Under the pieces are notes generated by a model. It ran no database searches, was not told the DNA's origin, and saw only the letters and a program-made list of their open reading frames with translations. From NCBI GenBank assembly GCA_964354365.1, contig CAYGZM010000007.1, forward strand, positions 1 through 62,902: a stretch of 62,902 bases of DNA, given 5' to 3'. Position 1 is the first letter of the stretch. Each line of letters opens with the position of its first letter. Source of the stretch: CAYGZM01 sp964354365 (GTDB lineage: Bacteria > Planctomycetota > Phycisphaerae > Sedimentisphaerales > Anaerobacaceae). This document shows positions 18,479 through 26,905 of the stretch, in pieces. Both the position numbers and the translations under genes were made by a program.

Positions 18479-19285
18479 ATGTCAACCCAACCCCAAATCC
18501 TCGCAAACCGCCTTAACGCCCAAAAATCCACCGGCCCCCAAACCCCTCAAGGCAAGGCCGTCGTCTCGCAAAACGCCCTCAAGCACGGCCTGTCCGCCCG
18601 CCACGACGTAATCACCACCGAAAGCCAGGCCGATTTCGACCTCCACCGTGATGCCCTCCTCGCCGAGCTCGACCCCCTAAGCCCAATGGAATCAATCCTG
18701 GCAGACCGCATCGTAAGCCTCTCATGGCGCCTGAAACGAGCCGACCTCATCCAGAACCAGACAATCGACGCAATGCACGAAAAAAACACCTCCGACCCAC
18801 TTGCCAATCTCGCCAAATCGTTTGGCCTAAAAGGTTTAGGCTTCCCGCAAGACGAAACATCCGACTCGAACCCCGACCTGACCCTCGGCCGCATCGCCCT
18901 AAAAGACTTCTCAAACGCAAGAGTCCTCGACCGCCTCCTGATGTACGAAAGAAGAATAGAGCACAGCCTATACAAAACAATCCTCGAACTCCAAAGACTC
19001 CACCTCCTCAAAACCCTCGAACCTTCAGAACCAAATCTCGAACCCCAAGACCGCCATCTATCCCCCGGCCCTGTGCCGGGGGGCAGCACAGAACCTAACA
19101 ACACCCCGTGGCGGAAAGAATCGAGAATCAAGAATCCAGCATCATTGCGCAAAACAAACCCAATTTCAAAATCCCCAAAACAAACGCAACCCCCTGCACA
19201 CCTTGTCATTCCGACCGAAGCCCCGCAGGGGCGAAGCGGAGGAATCTGTTTCAACACTCTCGCCCCTCTCAAACAACCGAATTAG
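18479..19285 (+). CDS. Conserved planctomycete 'NALKHGL' hypothetical protein with a repeat-derived tail
   Basis: 268 residues from ATG 18479, with a textbook AGGAGG eight bases upstream. The N-terminus (ILANRLNAQKSTGPQTPQGK, then VVSQNALKHGLSAR) is a signature I associate with a large, uncharacterised family abundant in planctomycetes and acidobacteria. The middle is helical (ADFDLHRDALLAELDPLSPMESILADRIVSLSWRLKRADLIQ), and 160-190 is a second helical block (RVLDRLLMYERRIEHSLYKTI). From about residue 215 the sequence becomes low-complexity (RKTNPISKSPKQTQPP, then PTEAPQGRSGG) and corresponds to two dispersed DNA repeats read through in frame. No signal peptide. Function unknown; the strong promoter and ribosome site suggest high expression. 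Family may be linked to mobile or repeat DNA, which is inference only. Confidence 0.75.
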   Translation: MSTQPQILANRLNAQKSTGPQTPQGKAVVSQNALKHGLSARHDVITTESQADFDLHRDALLAELDPLSPMESILADRIVSLSWRLKRADLIQNQTIDAMHEKNTSDPLANLAKSFGLKGLGFPQDETSDSNPDLTLGRIALKDFSNARVLDRLLMYERRIEHSLYKTILELQRLHLLKTLEPSEPNLEPQDRHLSPGPVPGGSTEPNNTPWRKESRIKNPASLRKTNPISKSPKQTQPPAHLVIPTEAPQGRSGGICFNTLAPLKQPN

Positions 19286-19435
19286 CCCAATGTGCCGCAG
19301 AATCATCGCCTGTATTGCGCAAAACAAACCCAATCCCTCTAAGACAGAAAACCAACGCAACCATTGTTACAGCAAAGAATTATGAAACCAAACCACCCCA
19401 ACCCCACGCGAAAAAACAAACCCAATCAAACCCAA
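19147..19435 (+). repeat. Cluster of 'AAAACAAACCCAAT' repeats
   Basis: A 45-bp unit starting GCGCAAAACAAACCCAAT and ending near AACGCAACC occurs at 19147-19191 and again at 19317-19362; shorter copies AAACAAACCCAATCAAACCC occur at 19413-19440. Between them (19204-19250) is a different repeat, GTCATTCCGACCGAAGCCCC...GGCGAAGCGGAGGAATCT, common in such genomes. The first unit and the second repeat are inside the coding tail of the preceding gene. Confidence 0.7.
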
Positions 19436-20200
19436 TCAAAGATTCATCGCGATCCCGCGATCGCGGAGGTATTCCTTCATTTGCCTGATCGTATAATTCT
19501 CGAAGTGGGTTATAGAGGCCATCAGCACCGCATCAGCCCCGCCCTGGACAATGGCGTCGTAGAGGTGTTCGAGCGTTCCCGCCCCGCCCGACGCAATCAC
19601 CGGGATATTCACCGCATCGCTCACCGCCCTGTTCAATTCGTTGTCGTAGCCCCCCCTGGTCCCGTCGGCGTCCATACTCGTCAGCAGTATCTCGCCCGCG
19701 CCCAATTCTTCGCCTCTGGCCGCCCATTCAACAACGTCTATATCCGTCGGCTCCGTCCCCGCCTTCACGCACACCTGCCACCTCCCCGCCCTGTCCTTAG
19801 ACCTCCGAGCATCGATGGCAAGCACAACGCACTGATTGCCAAAACGCACAGCCGCTTCCCCAAGCACTTCCGGGTTCCCAACCGCCGCCGTATTCACCGA
19901 AACCTTGTCCGCCCCGCTCCGCAGAAGCTCGTCAATCTGCTCCACCGTCCGTATCCCCCCGCCAACCGTGAACGGGATAAACACCTTCTCCGCAACCTTC
20001 TCCACAAGCTCCACAATTGTCTTGCGGGACCGAATCGTCGCCGTGATATCCAGGAACACAAGCTCATCCGCCCCCTCCTCGCTGTACCGAGCGCCAAGCT
20101 CCACCGGGTCGCCCGCATCCCTAAGGTTGAGGAAGTTCACTCCCTTGACCACGCGATTATCTTTAACATCCAAACACGGAATGATTCGTCTTGTCAGCAT
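19436..20200 (-). CDS. hisF: Imidazole glycerol phosphate synthase, cyclase subunit
   Basis: 254 residues, full length for HisF. A (beta/alpha)8 barrel that, with HisH, turns PRFAR plus ammonia into imidazole glycerol phosphate and AICAR, joining histidine and purine synthesis. The catalytic Asp11 is in RIIPCLDVKDNRVVKG; the second catalytic Asp is in VVLAIDARRSKD (about 127-138); phosphate-binding loops are FTVGGGIRT (about 78-86) and ASGGAGTLEHL (about 222-232). It lies downstream of hisH on the same strand with a 73-base gap, so the two subunits are probably co-transcribed. The ATG has only a weak ribosome site. The stop lies against the repeat cluster of the convergent gene. Confidence 0.97.
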   Translation of the reverse strand: MLTRRIIPCLDVKDNRVVKGVNFLNLRDAGDPVELGARYSEEGADELVFLDITATIRSRKTIVELVEKVAEKVFIPFTVGGGIRTVEQIDELLRSGADKVSVNTAAVGNPEVLGEAAVRFGNQCVVLAIDARRSKDRAGRWQVCVKAGTEPTDIDVVEWAARGEELGAGEILLTSMDADGTRGGYDNELNRAVSDAVNIPVIASGGAGTLEHLYDAIVQGGADAVLMASITHFENYTIRQMKEYLRDRGIAMNL

Positions 20201-20273
20201 AACTTCACATCTCGTTTGTCTTGTTCACCACCCGCCAACGCGCAAACGCAAACTCCCAATCCTCAACTATCTC

Positions 20274-20912
20274 TCATCTTCTTTGTGCCTTACTGCCTTT
20301 GTGGCTCTTGCCTCTTTCGCAAATATCATAAAAATTCCGCAGGACCCTCAGCCCCTGCTTGCCGCTCTTTTCCGGGTGGAACTGCACCCCATAGACATTG
20401 CCCTTCTGCACCGCCGCCGCAAGCTCGAACCCGTAGTCCGCATAAGCCACTCTCGCCTCCCCATCGGCAACCTTCGCACAGTACGAATGCGCAAAGTAGA
20501 AATGCCTCGCATCGCCCAGGCCCGCAAACAGATCCATATCCCCTGGCAACCCCACCAAGTTCCACCCCATGTGCGGTATCACACGCCCCGCCGGAATCGC
20601 CGCCACCTCGCCCCGCACCAGCCCAAGGCCCTTATGCAGACCATATTCGCTGCTCTCGTCAAAAAGCATCTGGTAGCCGACACATATCCCGAGCAGCGGC
20701 TTGCCGCCCAGCGCAGCCTCCTTAACCAGCTCCGCCGCGGAGCCTAACGCGCTTACCGCATACCCGAACGCCGCTACTCCCGGCAGAACAAGCCCCCACG
20801 CATCCCTGATGGTCCCGGCCTTCCGGCTCAACTCCACCTCGCAGCCGATATACCGAAACGCGTTGCACACGCTCTTGACATTGCCGATGTTGTAGTCTAT
20901 AATCACTATCAT
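20274..20912 (-). CDS. hisH: Imidazole glycerol phosphate synthase, glutaminase subunit
   Basis: 212 residues when started at 20912 (MIVIIDYNIGNVKSV), which matches the normal HisH N-terminus. An upstream in-frame start at 21002 would add 30 residues unlike the family. A class I glutamine amidotransferase: oxyanion loop PGVAAFGYA (where PGVGAFG is usual), nucleophile Cys in LLGICVGYQMLF (about residue 81), and the His-Glu pair in VYGVQFHPEKS (about 184-194). It supplies ammonia to HisF through the barrel. The tail (ERGKSHKGSKAQRR) is basic and partly overlaps a repeat-like intergenic sequence. Divergent from glmS, with 172 bases between the two starts. Confidence 0.95.
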   Translation of the reverse strand: MIVIIDYNIGNVKSVCNAFRYIGCEVELSRKAGTIRDAWGLVLPGVAAFGYAVSALGSAAELVKEAALGGKPLLGICVGYQMLFDESSEYGLHKGLGLVRGEVAAIPAGRVIPHMGWNLVGLPGDMDLFAGLGDARHFYFAHSYCAKVADGEARVAYADYGFELAAAVQKGNVYGVQFHPEKSGKQGLRVLRNFYDICERGKSHKGSKAQRR

Positions 20913-21084
20913 AACGCGAATTAAACGACATAAAGGCGCCTCCGTCAAATCAGAATATCTTATAGGCCGATTAAGAAGAAATGATGCGCGGATTTTTTCC
21001 ATTTTTTCGGCATTGTCTTCTTCTGCCGCCCGCCTTTCCTGCCGATTAAACTGCCGGGGTCTTATTTGATTTAGGAATACAAGA

Positions 21085-22935
21085 ATGTGTGGAATAGTAG
21101 CTTATCTCGGCAAAAAAGTCGCTCAGCCGATCCTCATTGAAGGCCTCAAGCGGCTCGAATATCGCGGTTACGACTCCGCCGGCGTCGCACTATTGGGCGG
21201 CGGCGCAATAAAAATCAAAAAGACCAAAGGCAGAATCAGCGCACTTGAGGAAATCCTCGACGCGCCCGCCGAGGCCGACAGCCTCGGCATCGGCCACACC
21301 CGATGGGCCACACACGGCGAGCCAAACACCGCCAACGCACACCCCCACCTCGACTACACCGGCAGAATCGCAGTCGTTCACAATGGAATCATCGAAAACT
21401 ACGCCACTCTGAAGACCTGGCTTCAGAACGAAGGCGTCGCCTTCGCCAGCGAAACCGATACCGAAGTCATCGCAAACCTCATCGGCTGGTTCTACGCCGG
21501 CGAGAACGAGGAAGCCGGACGCAACAAATTCGAATGGGCCGTCCAGCGCGCCCTCCGCGAGCTGCACGGAACCTACGGCTTGGCTATACTCTGCCGCGAT
21601 TTCCCCGACACCCTCATCGGCGCAAAAAAAGGCAGCCCATTGATTCTCGGCGTCGGCAGCAACGAGTACATCCTCGCCTCCGACGCAGCCGCAATCGTCG
21701 AGCACACCACCCAGGCAATATACCTCGCCGACAACGAGATGGTCATCGTCACTCCAAAAGCATTCCACACAAAGACAATCGCCAACGTCACCGTCGCAAA
21801 AGATCTCGAGGAAATCGAATTCTCCCTCGAACAAATCGAGCTCGGCGGCTTCGAGCACCACATGCTCAAAGAAATCTTCGAGCAGCCCAACGCCCTGACA
21901 ACCTGTATGGGCGGACGAATCGACCGCCAGAACAACCAGATCAAGCTCGGAGGCATCGCCTCGTACCTCCGCGAGCTCACCCGAACGAAACGCCTCATTA
22001 TGACCGCCTGCGGAACTGCCTTCCACGCCGGCCTCGTCGGCGAGTTCCTCTTCGAGCAGTTGGCACGCATCCCCGCCGAAACCGAATACGCCAGCGAATT
22101 CCGCTATCGCAATCCCATCATCGAAGACCAGACCGTCGTCATCGCAATAAGCCAGTCCGGAGAAACCGCCGACACCCTCGCCGCGGTTGAGCAGGCCAAG
22201 GAACGAGGCGCAACCGTCCTCGGAATCGTCAACGTCGTCGGCTCATCTATCGCCAGGGCCACCGACGCCGGAATATACCTCCACGTCGGACCCGAAATCG
22301 GCGTCGCCAGCACCAAGGCCTTCACCGCCCAGGTCACCGTTCTCGCAATGCTCGCAATCGAGCTCGGCCGAAGACGCCACATCAGCAGCAGCCAGGCCGA
22401 CGCCCTCATCCAAGAGCTCTCGCAGATACCCGATAAAATGCGGACAATACTGGACAAATCCGACGACATCAAAAAAATCGCCGCCGCCAATATCGACGAA
22501 GACAACTGGCTCTTCCTCGGCCGCGGCTTCAACTACCCCGTCGCCCTCGAAGGCGCCCTCAAGCTAAAGGAAATAAGCTACATCCACGCCGAGGGCCTCC
22601 CCGCCGCCGAAATGAAGCATGGCCCAATCGCTCTGATCGCCGACGGAATGCCCGCGGTCTTCATCGCAACCGCCGGCCCCCAATACGACAAGATTATGGG
22701 CAATATCGAAGAGGTCCGCGCACGCGGCGGAAAGACCATCGTCGTCGCAACCGAGGGCGACGAAAACATCAAAACGCACGCCGACCATTTGATCGCCGTC
22801 CCGGATACCCCGGAGCTCTTCCAGCCCCTGCTCACCGTCCTGCCGCTCCAGCTATTGGCCTACCACGCCGCCGTGCTCCGAGGTCACGACGTTGACAAAC
22901 CCCGCAACCTCGCAAAAAGCGTAACAGTGGAATAG
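21085..22935 (+). CDS. glmS: Glutamine-fructose-6-phosphate aminotransferase (isomerizing)
   Basis: 616 residues, typical for GlmS. It makes glucosamine-6-phosphate, the first step to UDP-GlcNAc for cell-wall and envelope glycans. The mature N-terminal Cys2 nucleophile is present (MCGIVAYLGKK), with the glutaminase motifs RLEYRGYDSAGVAL, GHTRWATHG and NGIIENY in the first 110 residues. Two SIS isomerase domains follow (MTACGTAFHAGLVGEF near 305; AISQSGETADTLAA near 355; GRGFNYPVALEGALKLKEI near 475), and the C-terminal DKPRNLAKSVTVE is diagnostic. ATG is preceded by AGGAATACAAG. I looked for a glmS ribozyme in the 172-base leader and saw none. Confidence 0.98.
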   Translation: MCGIVAYLGKKVAQPILIEGLKRLEYRGYDSAGVALLGGGAIKIKKTKGRISALEEILDAPAEADSLGIGHTRWATHGEPNTANAHPHLDYTGRIAVVHNGIIENYATLKTWLQNEGVAFASETDTEVIANLIGWFYAGENEEAGRNKFEWAVQRALRELHGTYGLAILCRDFPDTLIGAKKGSPLILGVGSNEYILASDAAAIVEHTTQAIYLADNEMVIVTPKAFHTKTIANVTVAKDLEEIEFSLEQIELGGFEHHMLKEIFEQPNALTTCMGGRIDRQNNQIKLGGIASYLRELTRTKRLIMTACGTAFHAGLVGEFLFEQLARIPAETEYASEFRYRNPIIEDQTVVIAISQSGETADTLAAVEQAKERGATVLGIVNVVGSSIARATDAGIYLHVGPEIGVASTKAFTAQVTVLAMLAIELGRRRHISSSQADALIQELSQIPDKMRTILDKSDDIKKIAAANIDEDNWLFLGRGFNYPVALEGALKLKEISYIHAEGLPAAEMKHGPIALIADGMPAVFIATAGPQYDKIMGNIEEVRARGGKTIVVATEGDENIKTHADHLIAVPDTPELFQPLLTVLPLQLLAYHAAVLRGHDVDKPRNLAKSVTVE

Positions 22936-23251
22936 AGCGGCCCGTCCCGCCCGAGGAGTCTAATGGACCTGACAGGTACGCCAACAAAGTCTTTTCGTAC
23001 ATGCTGTCGCCTTAAAGCGCTAAATCCAAAAGACTTAGACCGCAATAACCTTAAAATTCACCAACTGTTTTGGAGTTGAACCTAATTTGGGGTTCTCGGC
23101 CCATCTTTGTCACCGACGGGAACAGGGTCCAAAAACGCCAGACAAAAAGACCGCCACCGTCATCGCGAGTCCCCAGGGGACCTGGCAATCTCATAATACT
23201 TAGCCCTCCGATTTATCGCAGGGTTGCATCCAACCGGAATAGGAGCTTGTT
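22936..23251. other. Gene-free stretch
   Basis: No supportable gene. The only open frame of note (from 23070) is short, Arg/Pro rich and overlaps the leader of the next gene. An AGGAG at 23241-23245 belongs to the small membrane-protein gene. Confidence 0.4.
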
Positions 23252-23458
23252 ATGGCCAAAAGAGTATTGCCCACCTTGAAACTCATAGTCCTGATCTTCA
23301 CGATCATACTCGCCCTGATTGCTATACTGTATGTCCTTGGCCTTTTCCCCGCCGAGCATACCAGGCGCGTAATCGCAAAGACCATGGCTGTTATGGCAAT
23401 CGTGATAGGCGCTTCTCTGATAACGTTATTCCTATCGACCGGCCAGACAAAACACTGA
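23252..23458 (+). CDS. Small two-helix membrane protein
   Basis: 68 residues, ATG with AGGAG seven bases upstream. Two clear hydrophobic helices: residues about 9-31 (LKLIVLIFTIILALIAILYVLGL) is rewritten here only in part as LIVLIFTIILALIAILYVL, and residues about 44-62 (AVMAIVIGASLITLFLS). They are separated by the basic/acidic loop FPAEHTRRVIAKT. No known family. The good ribosome site and hydrophobic pattern argue that it is a genuine small protein, perhaps a subunit or regulator of a larger membrane complex; nothing in the neighbourhood shows which one. Confidence 0.6.
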   Translation: MAKRVLPTLKLIVLIFTIILALIAILYVLGLFPAEHTRRVIAKTMAVMAIVIGASLITLFLSTGQTKH

Positions 23459-23702
23459 CAATCGCGTCTTTGAGCTTACCTCGCGCCACGGCCTTCAAAC
23501 CCACGCGGATCGTTCTGCCCGAATTCTCAGATTGTCGCGTCCACTACTCTGCCATCCCTCTCTCGTCTATCTTCCATCGCCCATCCTCGGCGTTGTCTAT
23601 TCTCCCCCTATTTCAGTCTGTAATACAATCCTTCAACTTCTTGTTGTTTCTGCTTGATATTGGAATCCGGCTGCCATAACCACCGTCGAAATAAGACGTT
23701 AT

Positions 23703-23748
23703 GGTTTGTTTTGAATTTTGAGTTTCGGTGATTCGGATTTGGTTGCGG
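23703..23748 (-). repeat. Dispersed element, short form (46 bp)
   Basis: Reverse complement begins CCGCAACCAAATCCGAA and ends ACTCAAAATTCAAAACAAAC (plus one C), identical to both ends of the 78-bp copy at 15991-16068 but with an internal deletion of 32 bases. Confidence 0.7.
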
Positions 23749-23898
23749 CCTTTAGGCCGCGCCAAGTTCATCCGTGCCAGACCGGAAGCTCTTGACGTCT
23801 CGCCCCGGCCCCGCTATCCTTATGCTACCTATCCAAATGTGCTTGACGTGGGACTCAATGTGTCCAAAGAAAGCAGAACTCAACATTCTAAATTCGCA

Positions 23899-24666
23899 AT
23901 GGCGAAAGCGGCGCCCCCACGGGGCCTGGGGCCAGCCATCCCGCCGACCGTCCCTTGCCGGATTCTCAAGTCTCTTCGGCCTGGTTTCACCCTCGTCGAA
24001 CTGCTCGTGGTCATCGCAATCATCGCGCTTCTGCTCTCGATACTCACCCCGTCGCTTATGAAGGCCAAATCTCTGGCCAAGCGCATCGAGTGCGCCGCCA
24101 ACCTCAGACAAATCTATCTCGCCGTCAATCTATACCTCAACGCCAACGACAACACCTATCCCTCCGCCGACGACCCCGTCTCAACAAGCCCATTCTACTA
24201 TCTCTGGATGGGACGGGGCTGGCGCAGCTTCGTCGAGCCGTACTTGGACGCCGGTATCGACGTCAACAATCCCTCGGTCCTGCTGTGCCCCGCCGACCCT
24301 TCCGAAAGCAGCAAATACGAGTCCACAAGCTACGCCTACTCGATGGCCTTCTACCACAGCCCCGAACAAATCGACTCTATGAACAGCGTCGATGACACCT
24401 ACAAAAACCCCAGGCCGTCCATCCCGCAAAAATCCCTCAACGCCGCCGACCCCGCCGGCAAAATCCTCATCGCGGAATGGTTCAGCAATCATCAGCCGAT
24501 AGACAACGAAAAAGGCTGGTGGAATTGGGACGGCACTCGCAACTACCTCTTCGCCGACGGCCAGGTCCGCCTCCTCAAGGCAGACCAAATCCGCCCCGCA
24601 CGCGACGGCCTGCCCGATGCTAACCTCACCTTCCGAGGCATCAGAGGCGCCGACTACCCCCGCTGA
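23899..24666 (+). CDS. Prepilin-type (pseudopilin-like) secreted protein with H-X9-DG-like tail
   Basis: About 255 residues if started at ATG 23899. The open frame extends back to 23728 but runs through a dispersed repeat there, so the true start must be later; no good ribosome site is visible and the start is uncertain. After a basic leader comes the prepilin peptidase site PGFTLVELLVVIAIIALLL (Gly-Phe cleavage, +5 Glu), the hydrophobic N-helix of type II secretion/type IV pilin-like proteins. The globular domain contains CAANLRQIYLAVNLYLNAND and VLLCPADPSE, and ends with WDGTRNYLFADGQVRLL, equivalent to the H-X9-DG motif typical of planctomycete DUF1559-like proteins. It is likely assembled or displayed at the cell surface. 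Family functions remain largely unknown. Confidence 0.8.
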   Translation: MAKAAPPRGLGPAIPPTVPCRILKSLRPGFTLVELLVVIAIIALLLSILTPSLMKAKSLAKRIECAANLRQIYLAVNLYLNANDNTYPSADDPVSTSPFYYLWMGRGWRSFVEPYLDAGIDVNNPSVLLCPADPSESSKYESTSYAYSMAFYHSPEQIDSMNSVDDTYKNPRPSIPQKSLNAADPAGKILIAEWFSNHQPIDNEKGWWNWDGTRNYLFADGQVRLLKADQIRPARDGLPDANLTFRGIRGADYPR

Positions 24667-24844
24667 CCACCCCTGGGGCCATACCTTCGAGAGACGGCGA
24701 CTGGCTACCAAGTCCCTTCACTAGGATTTCCCTCCTGTCTGCAAGAAGCGCACATGAGACCAATTTGCCCTTGCAAGGGAACACCTATGATGTTACCATT
24801 TGGATTGTCAGTATGCAATATCGTTGACGTGATAGGATTCCACC

Positions 24845-25846
24845 ATGCATTCGGCACACTTTGTTCGCGGGTGTTGGATAGCGTTCACACTTCTTGTTGG
24901 CTTCGTGGATTGGTCGGGCCAAGCGACCCTTGCCGCAGAGAAAAAGCCTGAAGCGAAGCCGTCGGCAATTGACGTCGTGGCAAAAACAGTTTTGTATCTC
25001 GAATTCGACCAACAGGCAAGTGAGATCATAGACATCAACGGGACAAAAGTAGAATATGACCTATACCATAGAGTTCCCGGGAGCGATAACTTCGTAGCGA
25101 AGCGCGTCAGTGTGACGGGCACAGGATCGCTCGTCCAGTCAGAAGTGCTAACTTATGTCGTCACAGCCAAACACCTGGTCAAGAACACGAAAAGCGTTGG
25201 AAGATACTGGATTAGTCCTCTTGAGGGTGAAATCCAGAGCGGAACTTTTGAGGATCTGCGCAAGAAAATACCGGGTGCTAAGTGGTTTTTCCAGCAACAC
25301 GCGGATATTGCAGTGCACCCCATTATATTGGCAGCCCGGAGTAATACATTCACTGTGACGCCAAAAAGCAAACTCTCTCTGGAGCCCCCCGAATTGCTCA
25401 CACTTGTCTGCGTGCCGGGCTTTCCACACTCATTAGGCAAGGACAATGTCGAGCTGGGTCCCCTGGTGACCACTTGCGAGATTGCAAGTTGGCCCGCGAC
25501 ACTCCCGGGGAATCCCTACACCAAAGTCATTTTCCTGAACACACGGGTTGCCAAGGGATACAGCGGCGCTCCAGTTTTCAGCTTACGAGAGCCACCTTCG
25601 CGAAGTGTTCTTACTGGACATACCGTGCGCCTTGTTGGGATTCAAAGCGGAGCTTATCTCTTCAAAGACAGACAACCAGTGGGAACAGAGGCCATAGTGA
25701 CGCAGGACGAGGTCTCCTACATCGTCCCAGTTTCCTGCTTGGTCGAACTCTTGGACTCCAAGGAGGTCCAGGAATTTGAGAAGGCCCTTTTGACAAAAAT
25801 CAAGGCTGCTTCGCTCAAAGAGCAGACCCCACCAAAACCTGGCTAG
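24845..25846 (+). CDS. Exported trypsin-fold serine protease-like protein
   Basis: 333 residues with a signal peptide (hydrophobic WIAFTLLVGFVDW, cleavage probably after ATLAA near 31). Three separated motifs form a chymotrypsin-type triad: His110 in YVVTAKHLV (compare TAxH), Asp154 in QHADIAVHPI, and Ser240 in KGYSGAPVFSL (GxSGxP). The order His-Asp-Ser and spacing match S1-fold proteases, and the family could be either a protease or an inactive relative. No PDZ domain follows, unlike DegP/HtrA. No clear operon partner: the next gene is convergent and the previous one is unrelated. Target unknown. The triad is seen; protease activity is inferred. Confidence 0.68.
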   Translation: MHSAHFVRGCWIAFTLLVGFVDWSGQATLAAEKKPEAKPSAIDVVAKTVLYLEFDQQASEIIDINGTKVEYDLYHRVPGSDNFVAKRVSVTGTGSLVQSEVLTYVVTAKHLVKNTKSVGRYWISPLEGEIQSGTFEDLRKKIPGAKWFFQQHADIAVHPIILAARSNTFTVTPKSKLSLEPPELLTLVCVPGFPHSLGKDNVELGPLVTTCEIASWPATLPGNPYTKVIFLNTRVAKGYSGAPVFSLREPPSRSVLTGHTVRLVGIQSGAYLFKDRQPVGTEAIVTQDEVSYIVPVSCLVELLDSKEVQEFEKALLTKIKAASLKEQTPPKPG

Positions 25847-25900
25847 CCTCACGAGGTTCCATGCTCACCCGCCTCGAATCTCGCTGGCGGCGCAGTCGGC

Positions 25901-26884
25901 TCAGACTGTGATTAAATCCCACAGACGGGTGAGCGATTCGGCGGTCTTCTGCACTGCGGCATCGGCGTCCATCTTGCGGAGCTCTTCATCAAATGGTTCG
26001 CACTCCACCGGCCCGTCATAGCCGATCCTGACAAGCGCATTGATGAAGCCCTTCATATCAATCACCCCTGTCGCCACCGGGAGCTTACGGCGGCTATCCA
26101 TCTGCTGATCGACCGCGATGCCCTCCGGGGCGTCATTCACGTGGACGTGGACAACATCCTTGGCCGACAAGCCGTGCAATTCCTCCACCGTCCCGTGCGA
26201 TGTGTACCAGTGCCAGCTATCCAGCAGAAGCCCGACGTTTCCTGTGTCAATCGCACCGGCCAGCTCCATCATATCGAGCTGCGTGCCGATAAATGGAAAA
26301 CGGTATCGCGCCCGCGACGTTCTCGGCCCCACAAATTCAAGGCCGAGCCGAATATCGTTGTCTTTAAGAATCCTGGCCGCTTCACGCAGGCGCCGTTTAT
26401 GCCGTTCAAAGTTCTGCAGGTACGTAAATTCATTGCTACCGGGCGTGAGCCAGGTTGCCACGCGATCGACACCCAACTCCTTCAAAAGACCCGCCTCTTT
26501 GGGCAGCCGGGCCAGGCTTGCAGCGAACCGGTCTTCGTCTCTGCCAAATTCCACGGGCAGCCCGCCGGCCCCGTACCTGATGCGTTTCTCCTTCATTTCC
26601 TGCACCCAGGCCCGGATTTCCTCGGCAGACTTGCCTTCAAATTCTCCGGGATTGGGCGCGATACCGTCGAAACCGTACTTCACCGCGTATGCCAGCGCCT
26701 CCCGCTGATTTGCCCTCACGCCGATATGCCCGGGCGCAAAATTCTTGTAGAATTTGACCGTCTTTGCCGCGGCGGCGGAAGGTCTGCCCATGTGAAAAGC
26801 CGCAGCCGCAACAAGTGCGGATCGGCAGAACGCACGCCTCGAGATCGCCCCGTACTTTCTATCTACTGCATCAGCCATCATCAT
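25901..26884 (-). CDS. Tat-exported sugar phosphate isomerase/epimerase-like TIM barrel
   Basis: Up to 327 residues. Three adjacent ATGs at 26884, 26881 and 26878 compete; GGAG is best spaced for the third. The N-terminus has a twin-arginine signal (SRRAFCRSALVAAAAFHMG), so the protein is exported folded. The body is an AP-endonuclease-2-like / xylose-isomerase-like barrel (PF01261 type): YGFDGIAPNPGEFEGKS, LGLEFVGPRTS, GNVGLLLDSWHWYTSHG, KDVVHVHVNDAPEGI, YDGPVECEPFDEE, which carry the usual metal-binding Glu, Asp, His and Glu positions. It lies 21 bases downstream of dapB on the same strand. Such exported barrels are common in planctomycetes, and their substrates are largely unknown. Export is a strong inference from the signal. 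Confidence 0.82.
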   Translation of the reverse strand: MMMADAVDRKYGAISRRAFCRSALVAAAAFHMGRPSAAAAKTVKFYKNFAPGHIGVRANQREALAYAVKYGFDGIAPNPGEFEGKSAEEIRAWVQEMKEKRIRYGAGGLPVEFGRDEDRFAASLARLPKEAGLLKELGVDRVATWLTPGSNEFTYLQNFERHKRRLREAARILKDNDIRLGLEFVGPRTSRARYRFPFIGTQLDMMELAGAIDTGNVGLLLDSWHWYTSHGTVEELHGLSAKDVVHVHVNDAPEGIAVDQQMDSRRKLPVATGVIDMKGFINALVRIGYDGPVECEPFDEELRKMDADAAVQKTAESLTRLWDLITV

Positions 26885-26905
26885 TTCTCCAATTGTTCTG
26901 TGGGG

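Noticed and set aside
20913..21084. glmS ribozyme or other riboswitch before glmS
   Set aside because: I could not find the ribozyme core; the leader is short and T-rich.
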